In this document: positions 8,067-20,042 of the stretch, one piece after another
Layout: the number at the start of each line of letters is the position of its first letter
Position numbering within the stretch: position 1 is the first letter of the stretch
Assembly (NCBI GenBank): GCA_037189985.1
Contig: JBBCJX010000012.1
Span: 68,709 to 132,708 of the forward strand
Source of the DNA: UBA2031 sp037189985
GTDB taxonomy: Bacteria > Pseudomonadota > Gammaproteobacteria > Pseudomonadales > Moraxellaceae
DNA length: 64,000 bases
Reading direction: 5' to 3'
Program-made: the position numbers and the translations under genes
The notes under the pieces: model-generated
The model's input: the letters and a program-made list of their open reading frames with translations, nothing else
Told to the model about the DNA's origin: nothing
Databases searched by the model: none

Positions 8067-9401
8067 ATGGCCGTTCGCGCCACGTTCGTTTCCCTGCCCG
8101 CCCTCTTCGGCCTGTTGCTGGCCGCCAGCACCGCTTTCGCCGAGCCGGCTCCACAACCTTTCTGTACCGGCGACTGCAACGGTTACGGCGAACGGAACTG
8201 GGGCTACCGCTGGCCGGATGGCCGCATTGCCATCACACCGGCCTACTCGGCGGCCGAACCCTTCAAGGAGGGACGCGCCGCCGTCATGGTCAAACCCATG
8301 CAGAAATGGGGCTACATCGACACCCAGGGCCAGGTGGTGATTCCGGCCCGCTTCGATCTCGCGTTGGGTTTTTCAGAAGAACGCGCTGCCGTGAAGTTGA
8401 AGCACAAGTGGGGCTACATCGACACCAGTGGCCGCGAAGTCGTGCCCCTCAGCTACGACACGGTGGGTCTCGCCTTCAGCAACGGCGTGGGCACGCTCAC
8501 CAAGGACTCGACCAAGGGCGACATGGCACTGGTCGACCGCGAGGGGAAACGGCTGACCGGTTTCAAATACAAGCGAATGGGCAAATGGTCAGAAGGGCTG
8601 GCGACAGCCACCACCGACCATGAAGAGTGGGGCTACCTGAACACCAGCGGGCGCGAAATCATCGGCATGAAGTACACACGCGCCCACGATTTTTCAGGAG
8701 GCCGCGCCTTGGTCGGCAAGGGCAAGGGCGACTCCCTGAAATGGGGCTATATCGACAGCCAGGGCAAGGAAGTCATTCCCGTGCGCTACCACAAGCTGGA
8801 CGCCTTCACGGAGGGCCTGGCCCTGGTCAGGGTCGACGACTTGCACGGCTACATCGACAGCAGCGGCAAGGAAATCGTGCCGGTCCGCTACCACCGCCTC
8901 GGCCAGTTCAACAACGGCCTTGCCTATGCCGAGATCAAGAACAAGGCCGGCTATGTGGACCGCGAAGGGCGGGAAGTGATTCCTGTCATCCACGATGCCA
9001 TCGACAAATTGCCCAACGGGAATTTCCGCCTCCGGCAAGGCGACCGGCACGGCTTTGCCGACAGCCGCGGCCAGGCCCTCACGGGACTGAAATACCGGAG
9101 CATTGACACCTTTGGCGAAGAAGGACTGGCTCGTGCCTGCACGGAAAACGGGAAATGTGGTTTCGTGGACGAGGGTGGCCGCGAAGTGATCCCGCCCCAG
9201 TTCGACGCCGCGCAAGATTTCCGCAACGGTTTTGCTGCCGTGAAACGCAACGAGAAATGGGGCTACGTGGACAGCCGCGGCCGCCTCATGATCGGGCTGC
9301 GTTATGACAGCGCCACCGCCTTCGATGACAACGGCTTCGCCCAGGTCTCCGCCAATGGCCGCCGCTTCCGCATCGACAGCAATGGCCAGGAAGCGCCATG
9401 A
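8067..9401 (+). CDS. Secreted WG-repeat protein
   Basis: 444 residues from the ATG at 8067, behind AAGGAA; the open frame runs further upstream but only this start gives a signal peptide (residues 1-24, ending TAFAEP). The mature protein consists of about ten WG repeats of 35-45 residues, each with a core like KWGYIDTQGQVVIPARFD followed by F.EG.A.V. Such repeats are thought to form beta-rich binding domains; the ligand is unknown. The stop overlaps the next gene by four bases, so the pair is coupled. Repeat identity is clear, function is not. Confidence 0.85.
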   Translation: MAVRATFVSLPALFGLLLAASTAFAEPAPQPFCTGDCNGYGERNWGYRWPDGRIAITPAYSAAEPFKEGRAAVMVKPMQKWGYIDTQGQVVIPARFDLALGFSEERAAVKLKHKWGYIDTSGREVVPLSYDTVGLAFSNGVGTLTKDSTKGDMALVDREGKRLTGFKYKRMGKWSEGLATATTDHEEWGYLNTSGREIIGMKYTRAHDFSGGRALVGKGKGDSLKWGYIDSQGKEVIPVRYHKLDAFTEGLALVRVDDLHGYIDSSGKEIVPVRYHRLGQFNNGLAYAEIKNKAGYVDREGREVIPVIHDAIDKLPNGNFRLRQGDRHGFADSRGQALTGLKYRSIDTFGEEGLARACTENGKCGFVDEGGREVIPPQFDAAQDFRNGFAAVKRNEKWGYVDSRGRLMIGLRYDSATAFDDNGFAQVSANGRRFRIDSNGQEAP

Positions 9402-9916
9402 CCGGACTCTTCGCGCCGATCCCCGCCATCCTGCTGGGAGTCAGCCTGCTGGTGACGGCGCTGGTGCTTGTGGCCAGCTACCGGCAACGGCGCGAGGCAC
9501 GCTTTCTGGCAAGCTGGCCGCCAACACCGGGCACCCTGCTGGAGATCCGGCTGGTAGCGGAAAAATCCAGCCTGCCCGACCCGGACCGCCGTCGCCTGCG
9601 CCAGACGCCCGTCACGCTTTATTCGCTGGAGGCACGCTACCGCTATCCCTCGCCGCAAGGCGAGCAAGAAGGCCGGAATGTGTTTGCCATCCCGGAAAGC
9701 AGCACCGACCGCGCCTGCATGGAGCGACACCTGGAAAAGCTGAAATCAGGCGGCCCGCTGGCCGTCCACGTCAATCCGGACAACTCAGCACAGAGCTACC
9801 TCATCCCGCCCACCTCACGCTTCTGGCACCATCACCGACTGGCATTGCTGATGGCCCTGCTGCTCTCCATCGCCGGCGCCTTGGTATGGCTGTTCTTCCC
9901 CCGCTCTCTTTCCTGA
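9398..9916 (+). CDS. DUF3592-like membrane protein
   Basis: 172 residues. One transmembrane helix at each end (about 8-27 and 148-167) encloses a soluble region with the DUF3592 features TPGTLLEI, YRYPSPQGEQEG and AVHVNPDNSAQSYL. The start overlaps the WG-repeat gene stop (ATGA) and the next gene begins 13 bases downstream, so these three are an operon between argE and argA. Function unknown; a membrane partner for the WG-repeat protein is a guess from coupling only. Confidence 0.7.
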   Translation: MTGLFAPIPAILLGVSLLVTALVLVASYRQRREARFLASWPPTPGTLLEIRLVAEKSSLPDPDRRRLRQTPVTLYSLEARYRYPSPQGEQEGRNVFAIPESSTDRACMERHLEKLKSGGPLAVHVNPDNSAQSYLIPPTSRFWHHHRLALLMALLLSIAGALVWLFFPRSLS

Positions 9917-9929
9917 ACGGATACCGCCC

Positions 9930-10436
9930 ATGAACCCACCCTCCGTGCTGCTTTACCGCTCCGGCCGCGACCTGCTGCTGCGGGCCATGGAGATCGTCAC
10001 GCTCCTGCCAGTTGCCATCACGGTCTGGCTGCTCTCGCTCATGTCACCGGAGCAGGCCCTGGCCGACCTCGGCAGCCCGGCCGGCATCTGGGCCTTCCGC
10101 ATCGGGCTCACGTTGGGCAGCGGCATCCTTTTCTATTCCTTCTTCTTCCTCCATGGCCGCTATGTGCTGTCAGTGGAGCTGCAGGGCGACGATGTCCGCA
10201 TCCGCTTCTGGACCGTGCTGGGCAGCCGCCTGCGGACCTGGCCGGTCTCGGCCTGGGGAGGCCGCAGCCTCTACCACAAGGGCGAACTCATCCTGCCGGG
10301 CCGCCCCGTGGTGCAAGCGCCCTGGATAGACATCCGGACGCCCGAGGGCAAAAAACTCATGATCGACGACCAGGGCGAATACCCGCAGGGCGTGGAAGCT
10401 CTGCTGACCGTGCTGACTCCGGGAGATGACGACTGA
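9930..10436 (+). CDS. Uncharacterised membrane protein
   Basis: 168 residues with two hydrophobic helices (about 17-38 and 52-75), then a soluble C-terminal half with a beta-rich look (VELQGDDVRIRFW, VQAPWIDIRTPEG). The layout resembles small proteins with a membrane hairpin and a PH-like domain, but I do not recognise a family. It is the third gene of the set starting with the WG-repeat protein and ends 123 bases before argA. Confidence 0.65.
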   Translation: MNPPSVLLYRSGRDLLLRAMEIVTLLPVAITVWLLSLMSPEQALADLGSPAGIWAFRIGLTLGSGILFYSFFFLHGRYVLSVELQGDDVRIRFWTVLGSRLRTWPVSAWGGRSLYHKGELILPGRPVVQAPWIDIRTPEGKKLMIDDQGEYPQGVEALLTVLTPGDDD

Positions 10437-10559
10437 AGGTGCCCGCAACTGAAGTCACCTCAACCACGGTCCTACAAACCGGGCGTCCTGTCCTCTACAA
10501 TTCCGGCTTTCCCCGTTGCGAGCCTGACGCCCGTGAGCAACCAGCCTTTCCAGGACACC

Positions 10560-11876
10560 ATGTCGGACCAGTACGTTCACTGGTTCCGCAATTCCGCTCC
10601 CTATATCAATGCCCACCGTGGCAAGACTTTCGTGCTGCTTTTCGGCGGCGAAGCCGTCAGCCACGAAAATTTCCACAACATCGTGCACGACATCGCCCTG
10701 CTGCACTCGCTGGGCATCCGTCTGGTACTGGTCCACGGCGCACGCCCGCAGATCGACGAAAACCTCGCAGAAATGGGCATCAGCACGCCCATACACAACG
10801 GCCTGCGCGTCACCACGCGTGAAGCCTTGCGCGGGGTGCTGGACGCAGTAGGCTCCATCCGCCTGGAAATCGAGGCCCTGCTGTCCATGGGGCTGGCCAA
10901 CTCGCCCATGTTCGGTGCCAAGATCGATGCCGTCTCCGGCAACTTCGTCACCGCCAAGCCCTATGGCGTGCGTGACGGTGTCGACTTCGCCCTGACCGGT
11001 GAAGTCCGCTCGATCGATGTGGAGGCCATCGGCAAGAACCTGGTCAATCACCACATCGTCATCCTCGGCCCCACGGGCTACTCCACCACCGGCGAAGTCT
11101 TCAACCTGCTGGCCGAAGATGTCGCCGTGAGTGCTGCCGTATCCCTCAAGGCTGACAAGCTCATCTGCCTGGGCGAGCGTGAAGGCATACAGAATGACGA
11201 TGCCCGCCTCCTGCGCGAAATGATTCCCAACGAAGTGGACCAGTACCTGCGGGGCAAGAAGCTGGACACCGAACTGCTGCGCCACATGAATGCGGCAGCC
11301 GACGCCTGCCGCGAAGGCGTCAAACGCGTGCACATCATTTCCTATGCCCGCGATGGCGCACTGCTGCAGGAGCTGTTCACCCGTGACGGCTCCGGCACTC
11401 TCATCACCAACGATCCTTACGAAGAAATCCGCGAAGCGGAAATCGAAGACATCGGCGGCATGCTTGAACTCATGCGTCCACTCGAGGAAGAAGGCATTCT
11501 CGTGCGCCGCTCACGCGAGCGCCTGGAAACCGAGATCAACCATTTCGTGGTGATAGAGCGTGATGGCATGGTGGTCGGTTGCGCCGCCCTCTACCCCTTG
11601 CCTGTCGATGAAAAAAATCCGGCTTCGGGTGAAATCGCCTGCGTTGCCATTCATACCAACTACCGCAACGGCGACCGCGGCAGCGAACTTCTGGAGTTCC
11701 TGGAAAAACGCGCCGCCGCCAAGGGGCTCAAAAAGCTCTTTGTCCTCACCACACGTACGGCGTTGTGGTTCATTGAGCACGGCTTCAAGCAGGCGCCGGT
11801 GGATGACCTGCCTACCGAACGGAAAGCGCTCTACAACTTCCAGCGCAATTCGCAGGTTTTCAGCAAGACCCTCTGA
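10560..11876 (+). CDS. argA: Amino-acid N-acetyltransferase (N-acetylglutamate synthase)
   Basis: 438 residues from the ATG at 10560, which follows AGGA at 4 bases and begins MSDQYVHWFRNSAPYINAH, as in Pseudomonas ArgA. An in-frame GTG at 10533 would add nine residues. The N-terminal two thirds is an amino-acid-kinase fold (LVHGARPQI, LLSMGLANSPM) that binds arginine for feedback inhibition. The C-terminal 150 residues are a GNAT acetyltransferase (IACVAIHTNYRNGDRGSELL). It acetylates glutamate with acetyl-CoA, the first step of arginine synthesis, and pairs functionally with argE upstream. Confidence 0.93.
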   Translation: MSDQYVHWFRNSAPYINAHRGKTFVLLFGGEAVSHENFHNIVHDIALLHSLGIRLVLVHGARPQIDENLAEMGISTPIHNGLRVTTREALRGVLDAVGSIRLEIEALLSMGLANSPMFGAKIDAVSGNFVTAKPYGVRDGVDFALTGEVRSIDVEAIGKNLVNHHIVILGPTGYSTTGEVFNLLAEDVAVSAAVSLKADKLICLGEREGIQNDDARLLREMIPNEVDQYLRGKKLDTELLRHMNAAADACREGVKRVHIISYARDGALLQELFTRDGSGTLITNDPYEEIREAEIEDIGGMLELMRPLEEEGILVRRSRERLETEINHFVVIERDGMVVGCAALYPLPVDEKNPASGEIACVAIHTNYRNGDRGSELLEFLEKRAAAKGLKKLFVLTTRTALWFIEHGFKQAPVDDLPTERKALYNFQRNSQVFSKTL

Positions 11877-11942
11877 CCCTCATCACGGCCGCAGGCAGCA
11901 GCCTGCGGCCGTCACATTCTTACGCATCACAGGTATTTCCCC

Positions 11943-13637
11943 ATGAGCGGCAACGACAGCAATAACGACAATCTCCGTAAATATTCTTCACAAGTGGTCG
12001 ACGGTATTGAAACCGCCCCGGCGCGCGCCATGCTGCGCGCTGTCGGTTTTAGCGATGAAGATTTCAAGAAGCCGCAGATCGGGATTGCCTCCACCTGGGC
12101 CATGGTCACTCCCTGCAACATGCATATCGACAAGCTGGCCGTGGAAGCCGAGAAAGGCGCCAATGCTGCCGGGGCCAAGGGCGTGATCTTCAACACCATC
12201 ACGATTTCCGACGGCATCGCCAACGGCACCGAGGGCATGAAGTATTCGCTGGTCTCACGCGAGATCATCGCCGACTCCATCGAGGCCGTGGTGGGCTGCG
12301 AAGGTTTTGACGGCTTGGTGGCCGTGGGTGGCTGCGACAAGAACATGCCGGGCTGCCTCATCGGCATGGCCCGCCTCAATCGTCCCGCGATTTTTGTTTA
12401 CGGTGGCACCATCAAACCCGGCCACGGCCATACCGACATCATTTCCGTGTTCGAGGCCGTGGGCCAGAACGCGCGCGGCGACATCAACGAAATCCAGGTG
12501 AAACAGATCGAGGAAGTGGCCATCCCCGGCCCCGGCTCCTGCGGCGGCATGTACACCGCCAACACCATGGCCTCGGCGATTGAAGCACTGGGCATGTCGC
12601 TGCCGGGTTCATCCGCGCAGGACGCCATCAGCAATGACAAGGCCTCGGACTGCTTCCGCGCAGGCCAACAGGTGATGGAGCTCCTGAAGCGCGACATCAA
12701 GCCTTCGGACATCATGACCAAGAAGGCGTTTGAGAATTCAATCAAGGTGGTGATCGCACTGGGTGGTTCCACCAACGCCGTGCTGCATCTCATAGCCATG
12801 GCCCATGCCATCAACGTCGACCTCACGCTGGACGACTTCGTGCGCCTGGGCAAGGAAACGCCGCTGCTCGCCGACCTGCGTCCCTCCGGCAAATACATGA
12901 TGAGCGAACTCGTTGCCATCGGCGGCATCCAGCCCCTGATGAAGCGCATGCTGGACGCCGGCATGCTGCATGGCGACGTGCTCACCGTCACCGGCAAGAC
13001 GCTGGCAGAAAATCTGGCGGCCGTGGCGGATTATCCGGCAGGCCAGCAAGTCATCATGCCCTTCGACAAACCGATCAAGAAGGACTCCCACCTCGTGATC
13101 CTGAACGGCAACCTCTCGCCCACGGGTGCCGTCGCCAAGATCACCGGCAAGGAAGGTCTGCGCTTTGAGGGTCCTGCACGCGTCTATCATGGCGAAGAAG
13201 GCGCACTGACCGGCATCCTGGGCGGCGAAGTGAAGGCTGGCGAAGTCATCGTGATCCGCTACGAAGGCCCCAAGGGCGGCCCCGGCATGCGCGAAATGCT
13301 CTCGCCCACCTCCGCCGTCATGGGCAAGGGCCTGGGCAAGGAAGTGGCGCTCATCACCGATGGGCGCTTCTCCGGGGGCTCGCATGGCTTCGTGGTCGGT
13401 CACATCACACCGGAAGCGTTTGACGGCGGCCCCATCGCACTGGTGGAAAACGGCGACATCATCACCATCGATGCCGAGAGCCGGGAGATCAGCGTGCGCC
13501 TTTCCGAGGCAGAACTGGCCGAACGCAAGGCAAAATGGGTTCGCCCGGCACCCAAGTACACACGTGGCGCTCTCGCCAAGTATGCCAAGACCGTGTCCAG
13601 CGCCTCGGAAGGTGCAGTTACCGACAAGTACCTCTGA
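11943..13637 (+). CDS. ilvD: Dihydroxy-acid dehydratase
   Basis: 564 residues, a full-length IlvD/Edd family protein. Iron-sulphur cysteines lie in GGCDKNMPGC and PGPGSCGGMYTANTMA; the conserved KKDSHL, NGNLSPTGAVAKITG and TDGRFSGGSHG are all present. It dehydrates dihydroxy-isovalerate and dihydroxy-methylvalerate in valine, isoleucine and leucine synthesis. It stands alone, 66 bases behind argA, with no other ilv gene in the window. The gene ends 22 bases before a palindromic repeat. Confidence 0.95.
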   Translation: MSGNDSNNDNLRKYSSQVVDGIETAPARAMLRAVGFSDEDFKKPQIGIASTWAMVTPCNMHIDKLAVEAEKGANAAGAKGVIFNTITISDGIANGTEGMKYSLVSREIIADSIEAVVGCEGFDGLVAVGGCDKNMPGCLIGMARLNRPAIFVYGGTIKPGHGHTDIISVFEAVGQNARGDINEIQVKQIEEVAIPGPGSCGGMYTANTMASAIEALGMSLPGSSAQDAISNDKASDCFRAGQQVMELLKRDIKPSDIMTKKAFENSIKVVIALGGSTNAVLHLIAMAHAINVDLTLDDFVRLGKETPLLADLRPSGKYMMSELVAIGGIQPLMKRMLDAGMLHGDVLTVTGKTLAENLAAVADYPAGQQVIMPFDKPIKKDSHLVILNGNLSPTGAVAKITGKEGLRFEGPARVYHGEEGALTGILGGEVKAGEVIVIRYEGPKGGPGMREMLSPTSAVMGKGLGKEVALITDGRFSGGSHGFVVGHITPEAFDGGPIALVENGDIITIDAESREISVRLSEAELAERKAKWVRPAPKYTRGALAKYAKTVSSASEGAVTDKYL

Positions 13638-13659
13638 CGCCGGTTCATCTCTCTGCTTT

Positions 13660-13740
13660 CGTCATTCCGGCGAAGGCCGGAATTCACAGGGCGGTGAGAA
13701 ATCACTGCTGCATGGGTCCCGGCATTCGCCGGGACGACAA
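13660..13740. repeat. Two-part palindromic intergenic repeat, copy 1
   Basis: Two short hairpins, ATTCCGGCGAAGGCCGGAAT (13664-13683) and GTCCCGGCATTCGCCGGGAC (13716-13735), are separated by a spacer containing CTGCTGCATGG. The whole reads CGTCATTCC...GGGACGAC. The same arrangement, inverted, occurs at 18010-18090, so these are members of a dispersed repeat family. AAAGATTTTGAA follows at 13768 and is also found beside copy 2. Confidence 0.85.
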
Positions 13741-13883
13741 ATGTGAGGGTGTAGTATCCGGCCAGCAAAGATTTTGAAGCCCGCCGCCTGTCGCAGCCCC
13801 TCCACTGGAGGGAGTTGTCCGGCAGCCGGCTGGTGGTAGGCTGTTGGCGACCGGAACCTGCCGCACAACCCCAAGGACCCGCC

Positions 13884-14694
13884 ATGCGTTTCGCCCTGCT
13901 CCTGTGCCAAGGCTTGCTGATCTGCCTGATGTCATGGCAGGCGGCAGACCTGCATGCGGCCGAGCAGCCTGCGTACACGATCACCATCATTCCTGTGATG
14001 CCCCCCGCCGAAACCAAACGGCGCTGGCAACCTGTCCTGGACTATCTCACTCGCGATACCGGGCTGCATTTCCGCTTCCGCTTTCACGACAGCCAGGAAA
14101 GTTTTGAAAAGGAGCTGGGGAAAAAAGACACCGACTTTGCCGTCATGAGCCCGGTCAATGCCTGGCAACTGCGCGAGCATTACCGCCCACTCCTGCGCAG
14201 CAGCCAGGCGCTCACCGGCATAGTTGTGGTTCCGCGGGAAAGCCACCTGCAGTCCTTGCCGGACCTGCAAGGGCAGCGACTGGCCCTGCAGGAAGGCGAT
14301 AACCTGTCTGCCAACCGCCTGATCGGCAAAACCCTCAAGGAACAGAAAATCACGACCGACTTCCTGTTCTCCAGCAGCGAAAGCAATGCCATACGCAGCA
14401 TGATGCTCGGCAAGGCCGATGCGGCGCTGGTCAACAGCTACCTGCTGACCGTGCTGCCACGTGAAATAGCGAGCAAGATACGCATCATCCATCGCAGTGC
14501 CGAGCTGCCTGCCCTGCCCTTGGCAAATGGCCGCAACGTACCCGCTGCCGACCTGCAAAAGCTGAAGGATGCCATGCTGCGCCTGCGCAAGAGCCAGCCG
14601 GCCCTGCTCGAAAGCATCCTGATGCCGGACATCACGGAGGCACTTGCCGAAGACTACAGTGGTATCGGCAAGCTTCTCTCTCTGGAAACCGGCA

Positions 14695-14705
<11 letters not shown>
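13884..14705 (+). CDS. PhnD-like periplasmic binding protein, probable kinase input
   Basis: 273 residues from the ATG at 13884 behind AAGGAC, with a signal peptide ending near residue 25 (DLHAAEQ). The rest has the PhnD/phosphonate-binding pattern: TITIIPVMPPAETKRRWQPV, DFAVMSPVNAW, LQGQRLALQEGDNLSANRLI and a final MRLRKSQPALLE-like helix. No ABC permease or ATPase is near. Instead its stop lies 11 bases inside a membrane histidine kinase gene. The likely role is to bind a ligand in the periplasm and present it to that kinase. The ligand is not evident; PhnD-type proteins bind phosphonate, phosphite and other small anions. Confidence 0.8.
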
Positions 14706-17445
<2,740 letters not shown>

Positions 17446-17533
17446 AAGAACACAACAGCACTGCATACGCAAAAGCGCGTCGTCGTCATGATGGAATGTC
17501 ATGGCAGCATGAAATGAAAGACAGGAATGAATC

Positions 17534-17896
17534 ATGAGTGAAACCGTTGCCGTGCTGGGAGCCAGTCCCAAGCCAGAACGCTACAGCAACAAGGCGATAC
17601 GACTCTTGCGCGAACATGGCCACACCGTGCTACCCGTCAATCCTGCACAACGGGAAATCGAAGGGCTGGCGGTGACTGCCCGTGTGGAAGACTTGAAGGA
17701 TGTGGATACGGTGACGATGTATGTGAGTCCGGCGCATTCGGATTCGTTGCTGCCTGGGTTGCTGGCTCTCAAGCCACGGCGGGTCATCTTTAATCCAGGG
17801 GCAGAGAATCCCGGGTTGGAAAAGGCTCTGCAAGAGGCGGGGATTGAGGTGGAAGAGGCTTGTACGTTGGTGTTGTTGAGGACGGGGCAGTTTTGA
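17534..17896 (+). CDS. CoA-binding protein (YccU type)
   Basis: 120 residues, start behind AGGAA. It has the Rossmann CoA-binding pattern: VAVLGASPKPERYSNKA, HTVLPVNP, VTMYVSPAHSDSLLPGLL and VIFNPGAENP. Family members are small cytosolic proteins of unclear role. Codon use changes inside the gene: up to about 17690 third positions are mostly C, as in the neighbours, while from there to the stop they are mostly G and T (GTG, TTG, GGG, GAT). The protein remains family-like throughout, so this is not a frameshift. Confidence 0.85.
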   Translation: MSETVAVLGASPKPERYSNKAIRLLREHGHTVLPVNPAQREIEGLAVTARVEDLKDVDTVTMYVSPAHSDSLLPGLLALKPRRVIFNPGAENPGLEKALQEAGIEVEEACTLVLLRTGQF

Positions 17897-17952
17897 GCGT
17901 TATTTCTTTCTTTTTACATTCGCCTGAGCCTGTCAAAAGGCTGCTGTTTCTT

Positions 17953-18114
17953 AGAGCCTGTTCAAAACCTTTCAAATCGTGACTTTTATCGTCAAAAACC
18001 TTTGAAACCGTCGTCCCGGCGAAGGCCGGGACCCATGCAGCAGTAGTTTTTTCACCGCATTATGGATTCCGGCCTTCGCCGGAATGACGAAAACAAAGAT
18101 TTTGAACAGGCTCT
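17953..18114. repeat. MITE-like element with 15-base terminal inverted repeats
   Basis: AGAGCCTGTTCAAAA at 17953-17967 is repeated as its exact complement at 18100-18114. Inside lies copy 2 of the two-part palindrome (18010-18090: hairpins GTCCCGGCGAAGGCCGGGAC and ATTCCGGCCTTCGCCGGAAT around GCAGCAGTAG). The unit is about 162 bases and has no coding capacity. The inner part matches copy 1 at 13660-13740 in the opposite orientation. It looks like a small non-autonomous mobile element; no target duplication was confirmed. Confidence 0.75.
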
Positions 18115-18444
18115 TATTCCTAGGCCATCTCGCCTAATAGAGTGGCTCCCGACTGGGTTTCCCCCATTGTTTATTCTCTCGGGCGGAGCGCCTGCGGCGG
18201 GCCTTACTTTCTTTGCTTCGCCAAAGAAAGTAAGCAAAGAAAGCGACTCCTGCGGAGGGCTGGCTTGGGTTAGTGGGCCCGTTCCTGTAGCTCATGCCCT
18301 GTGGTCATGTTCGCGCTTCGCGACTCACAACAACCCTCTGCTTTCTTTTGCTTGGCGGGGCCGTAGGGGGAGAAGGTTTTCGTAGGGAGTGGAGCCTCTA
18401 TGTTGGTAGCGCCTGTGATTCCGCTTATAGGCCAGTGAGCTTTC
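18115..18444. repeat. Structured non-coding intergenic stretch
   Basis: The remainder of the 548-base gap between the CoA-binding and oxygenase genes. No convincing reading frame was found. It contains a perfect 12-base-pair hairpin (TTACTTTCTTTG / CAAAGAAAGTAA, 18204-18233, loop CTTCGC) followed by a further GCAAAGAAAG, and a G-rich tail towards 18440. I recall stretches with this TTTCTTTGCTTCGCCAAAGAAAG hairpin as dispersed intergenic repeats in several proteobacterial genomes; that is recollection, not a search. It could also act as a terminator for the upstream gene. Confidence 0.5.
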
Positions 18445-19062
18445 TCATCGGCGGAACCAGCCGGCGATGCTCCAGCGTTCTCTTGTTGCGGGCAGGACTT
18501 CGTGCAGGACGTCCTCGCTCATGAAGAGGGCCAGCTTGCCGCCTTCGGGGAGTTCTTTTGCCACGGGACTGCCGGCTTCGTCGTAGATCACGAGTTCGCC
18601 ACCTTCGTCGGGTTGCCAGTGGTCGTTGAGGTAGAAGACGGCGGAGATCACGCGGGCGTTGGAGTCGCGGTGGCGGTCGACGTGGGGGCGGTAGAAGGCG
18701 CCGACGGGATAGTGGGCGTAGTGGGCTTCGAATTCGCGGAGCCCGAGGAAGAGTTCGCGGTTGAGGGTGTGGCGGAGGGTGTCCATCCAGGCGAGGTAGG
18801 CGGATTCCCATCCGCCGTTTTCCTGGAGCCAGCAGAGGCGGTCGCCCCGAATGTCTGCTTCTCGTCGCTGGTTGTCACCTCGCCCGATGTGGGCCGGGCG
18901 GAAGTCCTGGCGGGCGAGCCGTTGGGCGGCGGCTTCCCGCAAACCCTGCCAGGTCCAGTCCGGCAGGACGTTGGTCAACGCCACCCGATGCTCCGTGACC
19001 AGGGCATCGAGGGCGTCTTGCCACTCTGTGGCCGGAAACTCCGGCATGATGATTCGTGTCAT
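18445..19062 (-). CDS. 2-oxoglutarate/Fe(II)-dependent oxygenase (prolyl 4-hydroxylase type)
   Basis: 205 residues. Iron ligands H127 and D129 in YRPHVDRH and H187 in DVLHEVLPA, with the oxoglutarate-binding Arg in RERWSIAGWF, make a complete active site. VISAVFYLN and GGELVIYD are typical of the family, which includes PiuC-like and small prolyl hydroxylase-like proteins. It is cytosolic with no signal peptide. The substrate is unknown. It is divergent from rlmJ across 69 bases. The minus strand uses C-rich codons. Confidence 0.85.
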   Translation of the reverse strand: MTRIIMPEFPATEWQDALDALVTEHRVALTNVLPDWTWQGLREAAAQRLARQDFRPAHIGRGDNQRREADIRGDRLCWLQENGGWESAYLAWMDTLRHTLNRELFLGLREFEAHYAHYPVGAFYRPHVDRHRDSNARVISAVFYLNDHWQPDEGGELVIYDEAGSPVAKELPEGGKLALFMSEDVLHEVLPATRERWSIAGWFRR

Positions 19063-19131
19063 AGCGCTTATGATTCCCGCCTGTCATTACCCAGCGACGG
19101 CCTCACGGCCTGACCGCTGCCCGGAGATCGT

Positions 19132-20037
19132 GTGAATTACCGCCACCACTTCCACGCCGGCAATTTTGCCGACGTGGTGAAACATGCCCTCTTGCTGGGC
19201 CTCATCCAGGCGCTCCGGCAGAAGGACAGCGCCTTCTGCTACATCGACACGCACGCCGGCATCGGCGTCTATGACCTGGGGGCGAGCGAGGCGCAGCGTA
19301 CCCTGGAATTCAAGACCGGCCTCGGGCGCCTGAAAACGGCCACGGCCGACCCGGCCACCGGGAAGGGCATTCCGGCGTGGGTGGCGGATTATCAAAACGC
19401 CATCCTGGCACTGCAAGCGGAACGCAAGGGCTTCTGGTATCCGGGCTCGCCCTGGCTTGCGCTCAATGCCCTGCGCCCGCAGGACCGTGCCGTGCTCATG
19501 GAACTGCATGCCGAGGACGCCGGCCTGCTGAAGGACCTGCTGGGCCGCCGCGCCGGCCTCGCCATCCACCAGCGCGATGCCTACGAGGGCCTGCCGGCCT
19601 TGGTTCCTCCGAAAGAAAAACGCGGCCTCGTGCTGATCGACCCGCCGTATGAAGAGGAACGCGGCGACTACGCGCCCGTGGTCGACTTGCTGAAGAAGAC
19701 CCACGAGAAATGGCCGGGCGGCATCTATGCCCTGTGGTTTCCCATCAAGGACCACCACACCATCACCCGCTTCTACCGCCGCCTGCGCAACACCGGCATT
19801 CCCAAGATGCTGACCACGGAACTCTGCATCCTGCCAGCGGACAACCAGCTCGGCCTCAACGGCACCGGCATGGTCATCGTGAATCCGCCCTGGCAATTCG
19901 CCGACGCCGCCAGCGCCCTCCTCAAGTGGCTGACGCCGGTGCTGAGCGACCATCCGCAGGCCAGCTGGAAAGTGGAGTGGCTGAACGGCGAGAACGTGGC
20001 CGCGGCCACGCCGAAAATCGACAAATTCTCTGAATGA
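19132..20037 (+). CDS. rlmJ: 23S rRNA (adenine-2030-N6)-methyltransferase
   Basis: 301 residues with a GTG start; MNYRHHFHAGNFADVVKHA is the conserved N-terminus of RlmJ, so the start is firm. The SAM site is in YIDTHAGIGVYDL and the catalytic loop is VLIDPPYE (DPPY). It methylates A2030 in 23S rRNA. Near the C-terminus GTGMVIVNPPW is also conserved. The E. coli enzyme has 280 residues; this one has a slightly longer tail. Convergent with cysQ. Confidence 0.93.
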   Translation: MNYRHHFHAGNFADVVKHALLLGLIQALRQKDSAFCYIDTHAGIGVYDLGASEAQRTLEFKTGLGRLKTATADPATGKGIPAWVADYQNAILALQAERKGFWYPGSPWLALNALRPQDRAVLMELHAEDAGLLKDLLGRRAGLAIHQRDAYEGLPALVPPKEKRGLVLIDPPYEEERGDYAPVVDLLKKTHEKWPGGIYALWFPIKDHHTITRFYRRLRNTGIPKMLTTELCILPADNQLGLNGTGMVIVNPPWQFADAASALLKWLTPVLSDHPQASWKVEWLNGENVAAATPKIDKFSE

Positions 20038-20042
20038 TCCCG

